From NCBI RefSeq assembly GCF_014138435.1, contig NZ_JACJIM010000001.1, positions 434,001 to 498,000 of the forward strand: a stretch of DNA of 64,000 nucleotides, written 5' to 3'. This stretch comes from Methylobacterium fujisawaense (lineage in GTDB: Bacteria > Pseudomonadota > Alphaproteobacteria > Rhizobiales > Beijerinckiaceae). The position numbers and the translations under genes were made by a program. Positions 42,724-51,396 of the stretch are shown here, piece by piece (within the stretch, counting starts at the first letter, position 1; each line of letters starts with the position of its first letter). The notes below the pieces were generated by a model. The model did not search any database. It was not told the DNA's origin and worked only from the letters and a program-made list of their open reading frames with translations.

Positions 42724-44352
42724 GTGAAGCCGGTCCTCGATCTCGTCACGAAGTTCGGACCGGCCCGAATCGCCGCCATGGCGGCGGTGACGCTGACCCT
42801 CATCGGCTTCTTCGCGTTCATCATCCTGCGGGTCTCGCGCCCCGATATGGGCGTGCTGTTCTCCGACCTGTCGATGCAGGATTCGGCCTCCGTGGTCCGC
42901 GAGCTGGACAGCCGCGGAATCCGCTACGAGACCCGGGGCGATGCCGGGCAGACGATCCTGGCTCCCCGCCCCGACCTCGCCAAGCTGCGCATGGACCTGG
43001 CCGGCAAGGGGCTGCCGACCCAGGCCGGGGTCGGCTACGAGATCTTCGACAAGGGCGATGCGTTCTCGTCCACCAACTTCGTGCAGAACGTGAATCACCT
43101 GCGCGCCCTGGAGGGCGAGCTGGCCCGCTCGATCCGGGCGATCGGCCGGGTCCAGGCGGCCCGGGTCCACCTCGTCCTGCCGGAGCGCCGCCTGTTCGAG
43201 CGCGACCGGGAGAGCCCGAGCGCCGCCATCGTGCTGAAGCTGATGGGCGACCTCGACGCCGGGCAGGTTCGGGCGATCCGCCATCTCGTGGCCTCCGCGG
43301 TCGAAGGCCTCAAGCCCGACCGGGTCTCGATCGTCGACGAGCGCGGCCGACTGCTGGCGGACGGCGCCCGGGACGCGGGGACCGACGTCGCCAGCGGCTT
43401 CGAGGACCGGCAGGCCGCCCTCGAACGGCGCCTGCGCGGCCAGATCGAGGACGTGGTCGCCGGGATCGTCGGCACCGGCCGGGCCCGCGTCCAGGTCAAC
43501 GCCGAACTCGACCTCAACCGGATCGAAAGCCGCTCCGAGACCTTCGATCCCGAGAGCCGCGTCGTGCGCTCCGCCCAGACCCGCACCGAATCGGCGGTCA
43601 CCGGCAATGCCGAGGGGCAGGTCAGCGTCGGCAACGAGCTGCCCGGCGCCAATGGCGGCGACAAGGCGCCCACGCCGAAGGACGCGACGAACAAGAACGA
43701 GGAAACCACGAACTACGAGATCTCCCGCGTGACGAAGACCGAGATCGCCGAGGGCGGCCGGATCAAGCGCCTGTCGGTCGCCGTCGTCCTCGACGGGGTG
43801 TACGCCACCGCGCCCGACGGAAAGCAGACCTACAGCCCGCGCACGCCCGCCGAGATCGAGCGGATCACCGCCCTGGTCCGCGGCGCGGTCGGCTTCGACA
43901 AGGCCCGCGGCGACCAGATCGAGGTGGTGAACCTGCGCTTCGCGGAGGCGCCGAGCGTGCCGCAATTCACCGAGCCCACGCTCATCCAGTCGCTGCTCGC
44001 CCCCACCAAGGAGGACGTGCTGCGGATGGCCGAACTCGCCGTCCTGGCGCTGCTCACCCTCATCGTCCTCCTCACGGTGGTCCGCCCCCTGGTGCGCCAG
44101 GTGCTCGCGCCGGTGCCTGAGGCGCCGGCTCTGGCCGCGGCCGGCATGGGCTTTCCCGGCGACGCCGTGGTTGCGGGTCCGAGCGGGACCGTGACGGTTA
44201 TCGACCGCGACAATCCGACCGCGCGGCTGATGGAGTTCGCCAAGATCAACGGCCAGGTCCAGGCCGAGACGGTCCAGCGCGTGGTCGACATGGTCCGGGC
44301 GAGCCCGTCCGAGACCGTCGAGGTGCTGCGCACCTGGATCCAGGAAGAGTGA
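42724..44352 (+). CDS. fliF: Flagellar MS-ring protein FliF
   Basis: A 542-residue basal-body ring protein. TM1 is at about 16-37 (AAVTLTLIGFFAFIILRV). RBM1/2 domains follow (VLFSDLSMQDSASVVRELDS, GVGYEIFDKGDAFSSTNFVQ, LEGELARSIRAIGRVQAARV), then RBM3 (VNAELDLNRIESRSETFDPE), a linker rich in Asn/Lys, TM2 at about 437-458 and a cytoplasmic tail ending EVLRTWIQEE that binds FliG. The start is GTG at 42724. First gene of the run fliF-fliG-fliH-fliN-flbD, 25 bp before fliG. Confidence 0.95.
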   Translation: MKPVLDLVTKFGPARIAAMAAVTLTLIGFFAFIILRVSRPDMGVLFSDLSMQDSASVVRELDSRGIRYETRGDAGQTILAPRPDLAKLRMDLAGKGLPTQAGVGYEIFDKGDAFSSTNFVQNVNHLRALEGELARSIRAIGRVQAARVHLVLPERRLFERDRESPSAAIVLKLMGDLDAGQVRAIRHLVASAVEGLKPDRVSIVDERGRLLADGARDAGTDVASGFEDRQAALERRLRGQIEDVVAGIVGTGRARVQVNAELDLNRIESRSETFDPESRVVRSAQTRTESAVTGNAEGQVSVGNELPGANGGDKAPTPKDATNKNEETTNYEISRVTKTEIAEGGRIKRLSVAVVLDGVYATAPDGKQTYSPRTPAEIERITALVRGAVGFDKARGDQIEVVNLRFAEAPSVPQFTEPTLIQSLLAPTKEDVLRMAELAVLALLTLIVLLTVVRPLVRQVLAPVPEAPALAAAGMGFPGDAVVAGPSGTVTVIDRDNPTARLMEFAKINGQVQAETVQRVVDMVRASPSETVEVLRTWIQEE

Positions 44353-44377
44353 AGCGTAGGGCGTCGAGGGCAATACG

Positions 44378-45436
44378 ATGGCGGCAGGTGCGGGACAGGG
44401 TTTGGCGAACACGCTGGCGACGGCGGGCGGCGATTCGTTCGCGGCGATGCCCGGTCCGCAGCGCGCCGCCGCGCTCCTGCTGATGCTCGGTGAGGAGGAA
44501 GGCGCGCCGATCTGGCAGGCGCTCGAAGAGGAGGAGATTAAGAAGGTCAGCGCCGCGATGGTCCAGCTCGGCACGCTGGAGGCGACGACCGTCGAGAAGC
44601 TGATCATCGAGTTCGTGACGAAGCTCGGCAACAGCGGCGGCATCTCGTCGAATTTCGAGCGGACCGAGGCGCTGCTCCTCAAGATCTTCCCGAGCGACCA
44701 GGTCTCGCTGATCATGGCGGAGATCAAGGGCGCGTCGGGCAAGCGCGTCTGGGCCTCGATCGCCCAGGTCGACCCGGAGATCCTCGCCTCGTTCCTGCGC
44801 AACGAGTACCCGCAGACCGTGGCGGTGGTGCTGTCGCGGGTGCGGGCCGACTACGCCGCCAAGGTGCTCACCATCCTGCCCGAGGATTTCGCCATCGACT
44901 GCCTCAACCGGATGCTGCGCATGGAGACGGTGCAGAAGGAGGCGCTGCGCCACATCGAGGAGACCCTGCGGGTCGAGTTCGTCTCCACCATCGCCCAGAC
45001 CCAGCGCCGCGACGCCCACGAGATGATGGCCGACGTGTTCAACGCCTTCGACCGGCAGACGGAAGGCCGCTTCCTCGCCGCCCTGGACCAGGCCAACCGC
45101 GGCTCGGCCAAGCGCATCCGCGAGCTGATGTTCACCTTCGAGGACCTGCTGAAGCTCGATCCCGGCAGCGTCCAGACGCTGATGCGCTCGGTCGACAACG
45201 ACACCCTGTGCCGCGCCCTGAAGGGCGGCAACGAGAGGACCCGGGCCTTCTTCATGCAGCAGATGTCGACCCGGGCTGCCAAGAACCTCACCGACGAGAT
45301 GGCCGCCCTCGGGCCGGTCCGGCTCAAGGAGGTCGACGAGGCCCAGGCGAAGATGACCGAGATCGCCAAGGACCTCGCCGAGAAGGGCGAGATCATGATC
45401 GCCAAGAATAGCGCCGAGGAGGAGCTGGTCTATTGA
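44378..45436 (+). CDS. fliG: Flagellar motor switch protein FliG
   Basis: A 352-residue rotor protein. The N domain (GPQRAAALLLMLGEEEGAPI) binds FliF. The middle armadillo domain includes HPQ/EHPQ-equivalent NEYPQTVAVVLSRV. The C-terminal torque domain (MFTFEDLLKLDPGSVQTLMR then NDTLCRALKGGNERTRAFF) contacts the stator. It ends with a charged tail. Its stop overlaps the TTG start of fliH, so the two are translationally coupled. Confidence 0.95.
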   Translation: MAAGAGQGLANTLATAGGDSFAAMPGPQRAAALLLMLGEEEGAPIWQALEEEEIKKVSAAMVQLGTLEATTVEKLIIEFVTKLGNSGGISSNFERTEALLLKIFPSDQVSLIMAEIKGASGKRVWASIAQVDPEILASFLRNEYPQTVAVVLSRVRADYAAKVLTILPEDFAIDCLNRMLRMETVQKEALRHIEETLRVEFVSTIAQTQRRDAHEMMADVFNAFDRQTEGRFLAALDQANRGSAKRIRELMFTFEDLLKLDPGSVQTLMRSVDNDTLCRALKGGNERTRAFFMQQMSTRAAKNLTDEMAALGPVRLKEVDEAQAKMTEIAKDLAEKGEIMIAKNSAEEELVY

Positions 45437-46044
45437 GCGCCCAATCCGCCCGGAGCGCCAAGCCGTTCCTGTTCGAGACCGATTTCCGCAGCGCCCGCCC
45501 GAGCGCCGAGGCCCAGCGCGCCGCCGAGGCCGCGCTCCGCGCCGAGGCCGAGGCGCATGCCCGCGGCCTGCAGGAGGGACGCGCCCAGGCCGAGGCGCAG
45601 GTCCAGGGGCGGCTCGCCGACGCCATGACCCGCCTGGCGCTCGCCGCCGCGGGCCTGATCGCCCAGGCCGACGCCCGCGACACCGAGCGCGAGGCGCAAG
45701 CGGTCGAGGTGGCCATGCTGATCGCCCGCAAGGTGGCGGGCGACGCCCTCGATGCCGCCCCGCTCGCCGGCATCGGCGAGGCGGCCCGGACGGCGCTCCA
45801 GCATCTGCGCGGCGTGCCGCACTTGGTGGTGCGGGTGCACGACAGCCTCGTCGAGGAGGTCGAGACCCTGGTGAAGCGCCTCGCCCGCGAGCGCGGCTAC
45901 GAGGGCCGCCTCGTCGTCCTCGGCGACCCCGACATGGCGGCGGGCGACGCCCGCATCGAGTGGGCGGACGGCGGCATCGTCCGCGAGCGCGCCCGCATCG
46001 AGGCGGCGGTGCTGGACGCCCTCGGCCTGCCGACGAGCCTGTGA
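45433..46044 (+). CDS. fliH: Flagellar assembly protein FliH
   Basis: A 203-residue regulator of the export ATPase FliI. A short N-terminal FLFETDFRSA element is followed by a long Ala/Glu/Gln helix (about 25-100, RAEAEAHARGLQEGRAQAEA), which is the coiled-coil stalk. The compact C-terminal domain (HLVVRVHDSLVEEVETLVKR, DARIEWADGGIVRERARIEA) binds FliI. It begins with a TTG overlapping the fliG stop (TTGA). The WADGG motif near the end is typical of alphaproteobacterial FliH. fliI itself is not in the window. Confidence 0.87.
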   Translation: MSAQSARSAKPFLFETDFRSARPSAEAQRAAEAALRAEAEAHARGLQEGRAQAEAQVQGRLADAMTRLALAAAGLIAQADARDTEREAQAVEVAMLIARKVAGDALDAAPLAGIGEAARTALQHLRGVPHLVVRVHDSLVEEVETLVKRLARERGYEGRLVVLGDPDMAAGDARIEWADGGIVRERARIEAAVLDALGLPTSL

Positions 46045-46054
46045 GGAGATCCTG

Positions 46055-46387
46055 ATGTCCGACGATTTCAGCCTGCCCCAGCTCGGCGAGCACGACACCG
46101 ACTACGCGGCGGGCTCGATCCGCGACGCGCCCACCACCCCGAAGACCGCCGCCGACCTGGAGCAGCTCTTCGACGTGCCCGTCATGGTCTCGGCGGTTCT
46201 GGGCTCGGCCCGGATGCCGATCGGCGACCTGCTGCGGCTGGCGCCCGGGGCGGTGCTCGAACTCGACCGGAAGGTCGGCGAGGCGATCGACGTGTTCGTC
46301 AACAACCGGCTGGTCGCCCGCGGCGAGGTCGTCCTCGTGGAGGATCGGCTCGGTGTGACGATGACCGAGATCGTCAAGGGTGAATGA
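46055..46387 (+). CDS. fliN: Flagellar motor switch protein FliN
   Basis: A 110-residue C-ring protein made of one SpoA domain: VPVMVSAVLGSARMPIGDLL, LAPGAVLELDRKVGEAIDVF, VNNRLVARGEVVLVEDRLGV. The first 40 residues are a variable linker. It joins FliM and FliG in the rotor switch. It starts 10 bp after fliH with GAGGAG before the ATG at 46055. The length is standard. Confidence 0.94.
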   Translation: MSDDFSLPQLGEHDTDYAAGSIRDAPTTPKTAADLEQLFDVPVMVSAVLGSARMPIGDLLRLAPGAVLELDRKVGEAIDVFVNNRLVARGEVVLVEDRLGVTMTEIVKGE

Positions 46388-46480
46388 CCCGGGCGACCGA
46401 GAATGTGGCCCGGGCGCCGGCGACGGCCGCAGGCCAGTTCGGCGCGTAACCCGCGCCAGGATGTTTGAGAGGGACGAACC

Positions 46481-47842
46481 ATGCGGCTCCTGATGATCGG
46501 GCGGCTCAATGGCGAGCTGATCACCGCCTCGAAGATTTGCATGCAGCGCGGCGCGTCGGTGACGCAGGCCGATGCCGTGCCGCAGGGCCTCAACGTCCTG
46601 CGCGCCCGGGGCGCCGACCTGATCATGATCGATGTCGGGCTGCCGATCCGCGAGCTCGTCACCGCCCTGGAGGCGGAGCGGATCCGCACGCCCGTGGTCG
46701 CCTGCGGCGTGTCGGCGGACGCGTCGGCCGCCGTGGCGGCGATCCGGGCCGGCGCCAAGGAGTACATCCCCCTCCCCCCCGACCCGGAGATGATCGCCGC
46801 GGTGCTGGAGGCGGTCGCCACGGATCGCGCGGCCTTCGTCTGGCGCGACCCGTCCATGGAGCGGGTGGTCAAGCTCGCCGAGCAGGTCGCGCGCTCCGAA
46901 GCCTCGGTGCTGATCACCGGCGAGAGCGGCACCGGCAAGGAGGTGCTGGCCCGCCACGTCCACCAGAAGTCCAACCGGGCGGGCAAGCCCTTCGTGTCGG
47001 TGAACTGCGCGGCGATCCCCGAGGCGCTGCTCGAATCCGAGCTGTTCGGCCACGAGAAGGGGGCGTTCACGGGGGCGGTCGCCCGACGGATCGGCCGGTT
47101 CGAGGAGGCCAATGGCGGCACGCTGCTCCTCGACGAGATCTCCGAGATGGACGTGCGCCTGCAGGCGAAGCTGCTGCGGGCCCTCCAGGAGCGGGTGATC
47201 GACAGGGTCGGCGGCACGGCGCCGGTGCGGGTCGACATCCGCGTGCTCGCCACCTCGAACCGCAACCTCGCCGAGGAAGTCCGGAAGGGCACGTTCCGCG
47301 AGGATCTGCTCTACCGGCTCAACGTCGTCGCCCTGCGGCTGCCGCCCCTGCGGGAGCGTCCGGCCGACATCATCGAACTCGCCACCCACTTCGCCCGGAA
47401 ATACGCCGCGGTGAACGGGATGCCGGTCCGCCCGCTCTCTCCGGAAGCCCGGACCCTGGTGCTGAAGAACCCGTGGCGCGGCAACGTCCGCGAGCTGGAG
47501 AATACCCTTCACCGGGCGGTGCTGCTCGCCTCGGGCGACACGATCGGCCCGGAGGCGATTCTCTCGCCCGACGGCGAGACTTTCGCGGCCGAGGGACCGG
47601 CCGCGCGCGCCGCGCAGGTCGCCGAGGCCGCCACCCGCGGGCTGGTGGGGCGGACCGTGGCGCAGGTCGAGTGCGACCTGATCCTCGACACCCTGGATCA
47701 TTGCCTCGGCAACCGGACTCACGCCGCCCGGATCCTCGGCATCTCCATCCGGACCCTGCGCAACAAGCTCAACGAATACGTCTCGGCAGGGCTCGAAGTG
47801 GCCGAGCCCGGGAGCGTCCGGACGAGTGTCGCCTGCGGCTGA
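46481..47842 (+). CDS. flbD: Sigma-54-dependent flagellar regulator FlbD
   Basis: A 453-residue bacterial enhancer-binding protein very like Caulobacter FlbD. The receiver-like domain (residues 1-115) lacks the usual acidic pocket: its phosphorylation-site strand reads [12 protein letters not shown]. The AAA+ domain has Walker A GESGTGKE (147-154), the sigma-54 contact loop GAFTGA (194-199) and Walker B TLLLDEIS (213-220). The Fis-type HTH is [20 protein letters not shown]. In Caulobacter it activates late (class III/IV) flagellar genes and represses fliF. The conserved Caulobacter-like layout supports the same role. Confidence 0.94.
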   Translation: MRLLMIGRLNGELITASKICMQRGASVTQADAVPQGLNVLRARGADLIMIDVGLPIRELVTALEAERIRTPVVACGVSADASAAVAAIRAGAKEYIPLPPDPEMIAAVLEAVATDRAAFVWRDPSMERVVKLAEQVARSEASVLITGESGTGKEVLARHVHQKSNRAGKPFVSVNCAAIPEALLESELFGHEKGAFTGAVARRIGRFEEANGGTLLLDEISEMDVRLQAKLLRALQERVIDRVGGTAPVRVDIRVLATSNRNLAEEVRKGTFREDLLYRLNVVALRLPPLRERPADIIELATHFARKYAAVNGMPVRPLSPEARTLVLKNPWRGNVRELENTLHRAVLLASGDTIGPEAILSPDGETFAAEGPAARAAQVAEAATRGLVGRTVAQVECDLILDTLDHCLGNRTHAARILGISIRTLRNKLNEYVSAGLEVAEPGSVRTSVACG

Positions 47843-47951
47843 CGCGCCAGGGGTCGCGGGACCGATCCCCGCTCAGGCGCGCTGCCGCTCGGCGGAAATC
47901 CGGCCCGGAATCGATGCGGATGGCGGTGTCTCGACGCGGTGGTGAACGGTC

Positions 47952-48236
47952 CTAGCGCCGCCCGCTCTGCGCCGCCTTGTGGGCCTCGGTCTGGGCCGCG
48001 AAGGCCGCGTCGAGCTTGCGCAGCGACTCGTAGCGGGCCACGTCGCCCTCCACGTCGCGGATCGTCTCCTCGACCAGGTGGCGCTGGAGGGCCACCCGCG
48101 GATCGTCGGCGGGCAGCGCCTCCCGCTCCTGCAACCGGAGCACGGCCTGCCGCACCACCGTGTAGACCGCCTCGCGCTCCTCACGGGTCATCGACGGCTG
48201 GATCGCCTTCGCGACGAGATCGGAGAAATCCGACAT
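47952..48236 (-). CDS. Conserved hypothetical protein in the flagellar region
   Basis: A 94-residue, probably all-helical cytoplasmic protein: SDFSDLVAKAIQPSMTREER, EAVYTVVRQAVLRLQEREAL, then HLVEETIRDVEGDVARYESL. It has no signal peptide and no cysteine. It is convergent with flbD and just downstream of the KpsE-like gene on the same strand. I do not recognise the family. Codon use and helix pattern support a real gene. Confidence 0.7.
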   Translation of the reverse strand: MSDFSDLVAKAIQPSMTREEREAVYTVVRQAVLRLQEREALPADDPRVALQRHLVEETIRDVEGDVARYESLRKLDAAFAAQTEAHKAAQSGRR

Positions 48237-48338
48237 GGCGTGTTAGCGTTCGCTCATTCTGGGACGCCCGAAAGGCCGGGCCGCCTCCCTCTACAGACCG
48301 CGCCGCCCCGGATCCAGATCCGGGAGCCGCGACCGCGG

Positions 48339-49649
48339 CTACATCCTCTGGTCGCGGATGCCTGCGAGCAGGAGCGCGGACGAACTCCAGATCACCAGGA
48401 AGCAGAAGAACGCCACCAGCAGGGTATGGCCCCGCTCGGGGTAGAGGCTGTCGGTGGGAAGGACCGGGGGCACGAAGGTGGCCAGGAAGATGTGCTGCTT
48501 GCTGGCAGAGACGCGGGCCCGGTCGAGGAGGGTGTGGGCTGATTCCTCGAGCTTCTCGGCGATGGTCCGTTCGACCAGCAGGCCCTCGTACTGGAGCAGC
48601 GCCTCGGTCAGGTTCTGCCCGCCCGCGCCGGCGGTGGCGCTCGTCATCTCGTCTTGGAGCGTCTTCATCTGCTGGTCGATGGCCGCGATGTTGGCCACCA
48701 GCGTCTGGATCGAGCGCGACCGCTCGTCCAGATTGGAGCCGCGCAGGACCTGCAGGTCGTTCTCGGCCTTCAGCTTGTCCTTCCGCAGGGACGTCAGGGC
48801 CGTCAGCGTTCCCTCCGCTGACTTGATCGGATCGATCACGCCCCACTGATTGCGGAAGGCCTGCAGCGCGAGATGCGCCTTGCGCAGACGGTCCTGCGCG
48901 ACCTTGGCGTCCGCCTCGGCCTGGGCGACCATGTCGGACTGCGCCCGCTTCGAGATGTCGTTGATCAGAGCCTCAGAGCGCAACACCACCGCGCGGGCGA
49001 TGGTCAGGGCGTCCTCGGGCGTGAAGGCGCGCACGGACAGGCGGATCACGCCTGAGATCGAGTCGATATGCGCCTCGACGTGCTTGCGCCAGTATTTGGT
49101 GAGATCCTCGATCGGATCGGTCGGATCGAAGCGCGCCCAGAAATCCGCCTCGGACCGCGAAAACATCTTGGAAATGCCGATGCTCTTCTCGAGAGCCTCG
49201 ACCAGGGTCTGACTGTTGATGTAGTCGCGGACGATGAAGCTGTCCTGGCTGTTATGCTTCTGGATCAGGTTCGTGTACTGGCCGAGCGAGATGTTCTCCA
49301 TCGGCTCGACATTGCCGCGGACCGCGAACTGGGCCTCCGCGACGTACTGGTTGGACGCGAAGGCGAACAGGTAGAGGCCGACCACCAGGGTGGGCAAAAG
49401 CACGAAGAAGCCGATCCGGCGGATGATCCGTGCGCCGTAGCTCGACGTGTCCTCCTGCCGCGGGCGCAGACCGGGCAGACGGGTCCAGTCCAGGCGCTCA
49501 CGGACCGAGGCGACGAGCGCTCGTGCGGTGCGCTTCTCCGGCACCGGCCGGATCGTCTCCGCGCTCCGCCGCAACTCGGTCATCGTCGGTGCGGCGAACG
49601 TCACGATCTCGCCTTCGCGCGTGTCGTCCTTGACGTCGTCGAAGCTCAT
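48339..49649 (-). CDS. KpsE/Wzz-like polysaccharide export inner-membrane protein
   Basis: A 436-residue protein with the topology of capsule-export PCP proteins (KpsE/BexC/CtrB). A cytoplasmic N terminus is followed by TM1 (about 78-98, IGFFVLLPTLVVGLYLFAFA) and NQYVAEAQFAVRGN, the classic motif just after TM1. A long periplasmic coiled coil (about 240-340, RAQSDMVAQAEADAKVAQDR...) and C-terminal TM2 (HTLLVAFFCFLVIWSSSALL) follow. It would bridge an ABC-2 polysaccharide exporter to the outer membrane. No kpsM/T or glycosyltransferase gene is near, so it is an orphan within a flagellar region. Confidence 0.82.
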   Translation of the reverse strand: MSFDDVKDDTREGEIVTFAAPTMTELRRSAETIRPVPEKRTARALVASVRERLDWTRLPGLRPRQEDTSSYGARIIRRIGFFVLLPTLVVGLYLFAFASNQYVAEAQFAVRGNVEPMENISLGQYTNLIQKHNSQDSFIVRDYINSQTLVEALEKSIGISKMFSRSEADFWARFDPTDPIEDLTKYWRKHVEAHIDSISGVIRLSVRAFTPEDALTIARAVVLRSEALINDISKRAQSDMVAQAEADAKVAQDRLRKAHLALQAFRNQWGVIDPIKSAEGTLTALTSLRKDKLKAENDLQVLRGSNLDERSRSIQTLVANIAAIDQQMKTLQDEMTSATAGAGGQNLTEALLQYEGLLVERTIAEKLEESAHTLLDRARVSASKQHIFLATFVPPVLPTDSLYPERGHTLLVAFFCFLVIWSSSALLLAGIRDQRM

Positions 49650-49841
49650 CCGCTCTTTGTTCCTGGGTCTGCGCCGGTTCCGCTGCCGCGGCGCCGGCCG
49701 AGGGGCGGCCCGTGCGCGATAATCGGAATCCCGTTCTTTTAGGCCCTTTTTATGGCACCCGGCTTGGCCGCTCCGCCCGTCGCTGCGCCGCGGCGACAGG
49801 CGCCGTAGCCCGCACCGGGTATCGCGTCCTACAGTCTCTGG

Positions 49842-50273
49842 ATGATGACAGAACCCCATGTTCCGGGCGTGGATGGCCGCCCGACCGGCCGTTCGGCCAA
49901 GACCAAGCTCACCGAGATCGTCGTCGTCTGTTCCAAATGCGCCAAGCGGCAGGGTCTGCGCGGCCGAGACCTCCGTGCCCTGCTGAAAAAGGCCGGGAAG
50001 CAGGCCGCCCAGGACGGGGGAGCCGGCCGCCGGAGGAAGCTCTGTGTCGTGGAATCGAGCTGCCTCGGCCCCTGCCCGAAGCGCGCGGTGGCGGTCGCCA
50101 CCGGCGCGAGCCTGGCTGCGGGCCGCGTTTTCCTGCTCGATCCCGCCGCCGGCCCGGCCGAAGCGCGTGCCGCCGTACTCGATCCCGTCCTGCCCCGCCG
50201 TGCAAACCCCGAATTCGGCCCCAATACCGCTCTAGCGGCGATACCATCCGACGAATCGCCGCCGGTCCGCTGA
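49842..50273 (+). CDS. [2Fe-2S] ferredoxin-like domain protein
   Basis: A 143-residue cytoplasmic protein with a thioredoxin-like [2Fe-2S] pattern: VVVCSKCAKRQG near residue 30 and KLCVVESSCLGPCPKRAVAV near 68-87. CSKC and CxxxxxCxxxC supply more than four candidate ligand cysteines. The fold resembles NuoE-like (2Fe-2S) ferredoxin domains. No redox partner gene is adjacent. The tail is Ala/Pro-rich. Two consecutive ATGs (49842, 49845) are possible starts. It precedes the HpnL-like gene and fliP on the same strand, with a 55-bp gap. Confidence 0.75.
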   Translation: MMTEPHVPGVDGRPTGRSAKTKLTEIVVVCSKCAKRQGLRGRDLRALLKKAGKQAAQDGGAGRRRKLCVVESSCLGPCPKRAVAVATGASLAAGRVFLLDPAAGPAEARAAVLDPVLPRRANPEFGPNTALAAIPSDESPPVR

Positions 50274-50328
50274 CCGGCACAACCTGGAGCGCGCTCTTGC
50301 CCGCCTCTCGACGCGAGGCCCCCGCACC

Positions 50329-51396
50329 GTGACCGGCAACCACGTTTCCCGGAAGCGGCGGGCAGCCCACGCCGTGCTGCGTCGCCTCCCCTTGATCGGT
50401 ACCCTGATCGGCCTCGGTCTCGCCGTCTGGCTCGTGGCGACCAACGATCTGGCCGCCGTGGCCACGGCCTTCGGGCGGATCGGCTTCGCGGGCTTCGCCG
50501 GCGTCACGCTGGTGCGGATCCTCGTGATCCTCCTCTGTGGCCTCGCCTGGGCGCGCATCCTCGACGGGCTGCCGCCCCCGGCCGGCCCGGCCTGTCTGAT
50601 CCTGCGCTTCGTCCGCGAAGGCATCAACGTTCTGCTGCCCGTCGCCTCGGTGGGCGGAGACGTCCTCGGGGCACGCCTCCTCACCTTCTGGGGTGTTGCC
50701 GGGTCCCTGGCGGCGGCCTCGGTCCTGGCCGACCTGCTTTTCCAGGTCGGAACCCTCGCTTTGTTCGCCAGTCTCGGCGCGGGCCTCCTGAGCCGGGTCC
50801 AGGGCGCCGAAGCGGCTGCGCTCGCCAGCTGGACGCTGCGGACGCTGGCGGTGGCCGGTCTGGTGGTCGCGGCGTTCTTCGCCCTCCAGCGGATCGGCAT
50901 CGTGCGGGTGATCGAGGATCGGCTCACCGCCCTCGTCCGGCGCTTCGTGCGCGAGACCGAAGCGCGCCCCGAGCCGCCCCGGCGGATCCAGGGGGCTCTG
51001 GACACGATCTGGGCGCCGAGCCGACGGGGCCACCTGGCCCAATCCTTCGTCCTGCACGCGCTGGCTTGGCTGCTCGGCACGGCAGAGGTCGCCGTCGTCC
51101 TCGCCTGCATCGGCGTGGATCATGTCGGCTTGGCCGACATCCTGGTGATCGAGGCGCTCAGCCAGGCGATCAAGGCCGCAGCCTTTCCGGTCCCGAGCGG
51201 CCTCGGTGTGCAGGAGGGCGGGCTCGTCCTGGTCTGCGGTCTGTTCGGCATCGATGCCGGCACCGCCCTCGCCCTCTCGCTCGCACGCCGGGTGCCCGAC
51301 GTGGTGCTCGGCCTGCCGGCGCTCCTCGTCTGGCAGAACCTCGAAGCGCGCCGGGCCGGGGTGCGTCCGGCCACACCCAGCTGCGACAATCCGTGA
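50329..51396 (+). CDS. HpnL-like / lysylphosphatidylglycerol-synthase-type membrane protein
   Basis: A 355-residue protein with about eight membrane helices, of the UPF0104 / LPG-synthase TM-domain superfamily. LIGLGLAVWLVATNDLAAVA at the N terminus and FVREGINVLLPVASVGGDVLGARL in the middle are typical of the hopanoid-linked HpnL branch. IEALSQAIKAAAFPVPSGLGVQEGGLV near the end is equally typical. It may move or handle lipids between membranes. It has a GTG start at 50329. Its TGA overlaps the GTG of fliP (GTGA), which couples fliP translation to this gene, an unusual arrangement. Confidence 0.8.
   Translation: MTGNHVSRKRRAAHAVLRRLPLIGTLIGLGLAVWLVATNDLAAVATAFGRIGFAGFAGVTLVRILVILLCGLAWARILDGLPPPAGPACLILRFVREGINVLLPVASVGGDVLGARLLTFWGVAGSLAAASVLADLLFQVGTLALFASLGAGLLSRVQGAEAAALASWTLRTLAVAGLVVAAFFALQRIGIVRVIEDRLTALVRRFVRETEARPEPPRRIQGALDTIWAPSRRGHLAQSFVLHALAWLLGTAEVAVVLACIGVDHVGLADILVIEALSQAIKAAAFPVPSGLGVQEGGLVLVCGLFGIDAGTALALSLARRVPDVVLGLPALLVWQNLEARRAGVRPATPSCDNP

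Noticed and set aside
44246..47722. An 1158-codon minus-strand frame across fliG-flbD
   Set aside because: Opposite fliG, fliH, fliN and flbD, all unmistakable; the translation shows no motif of its own.
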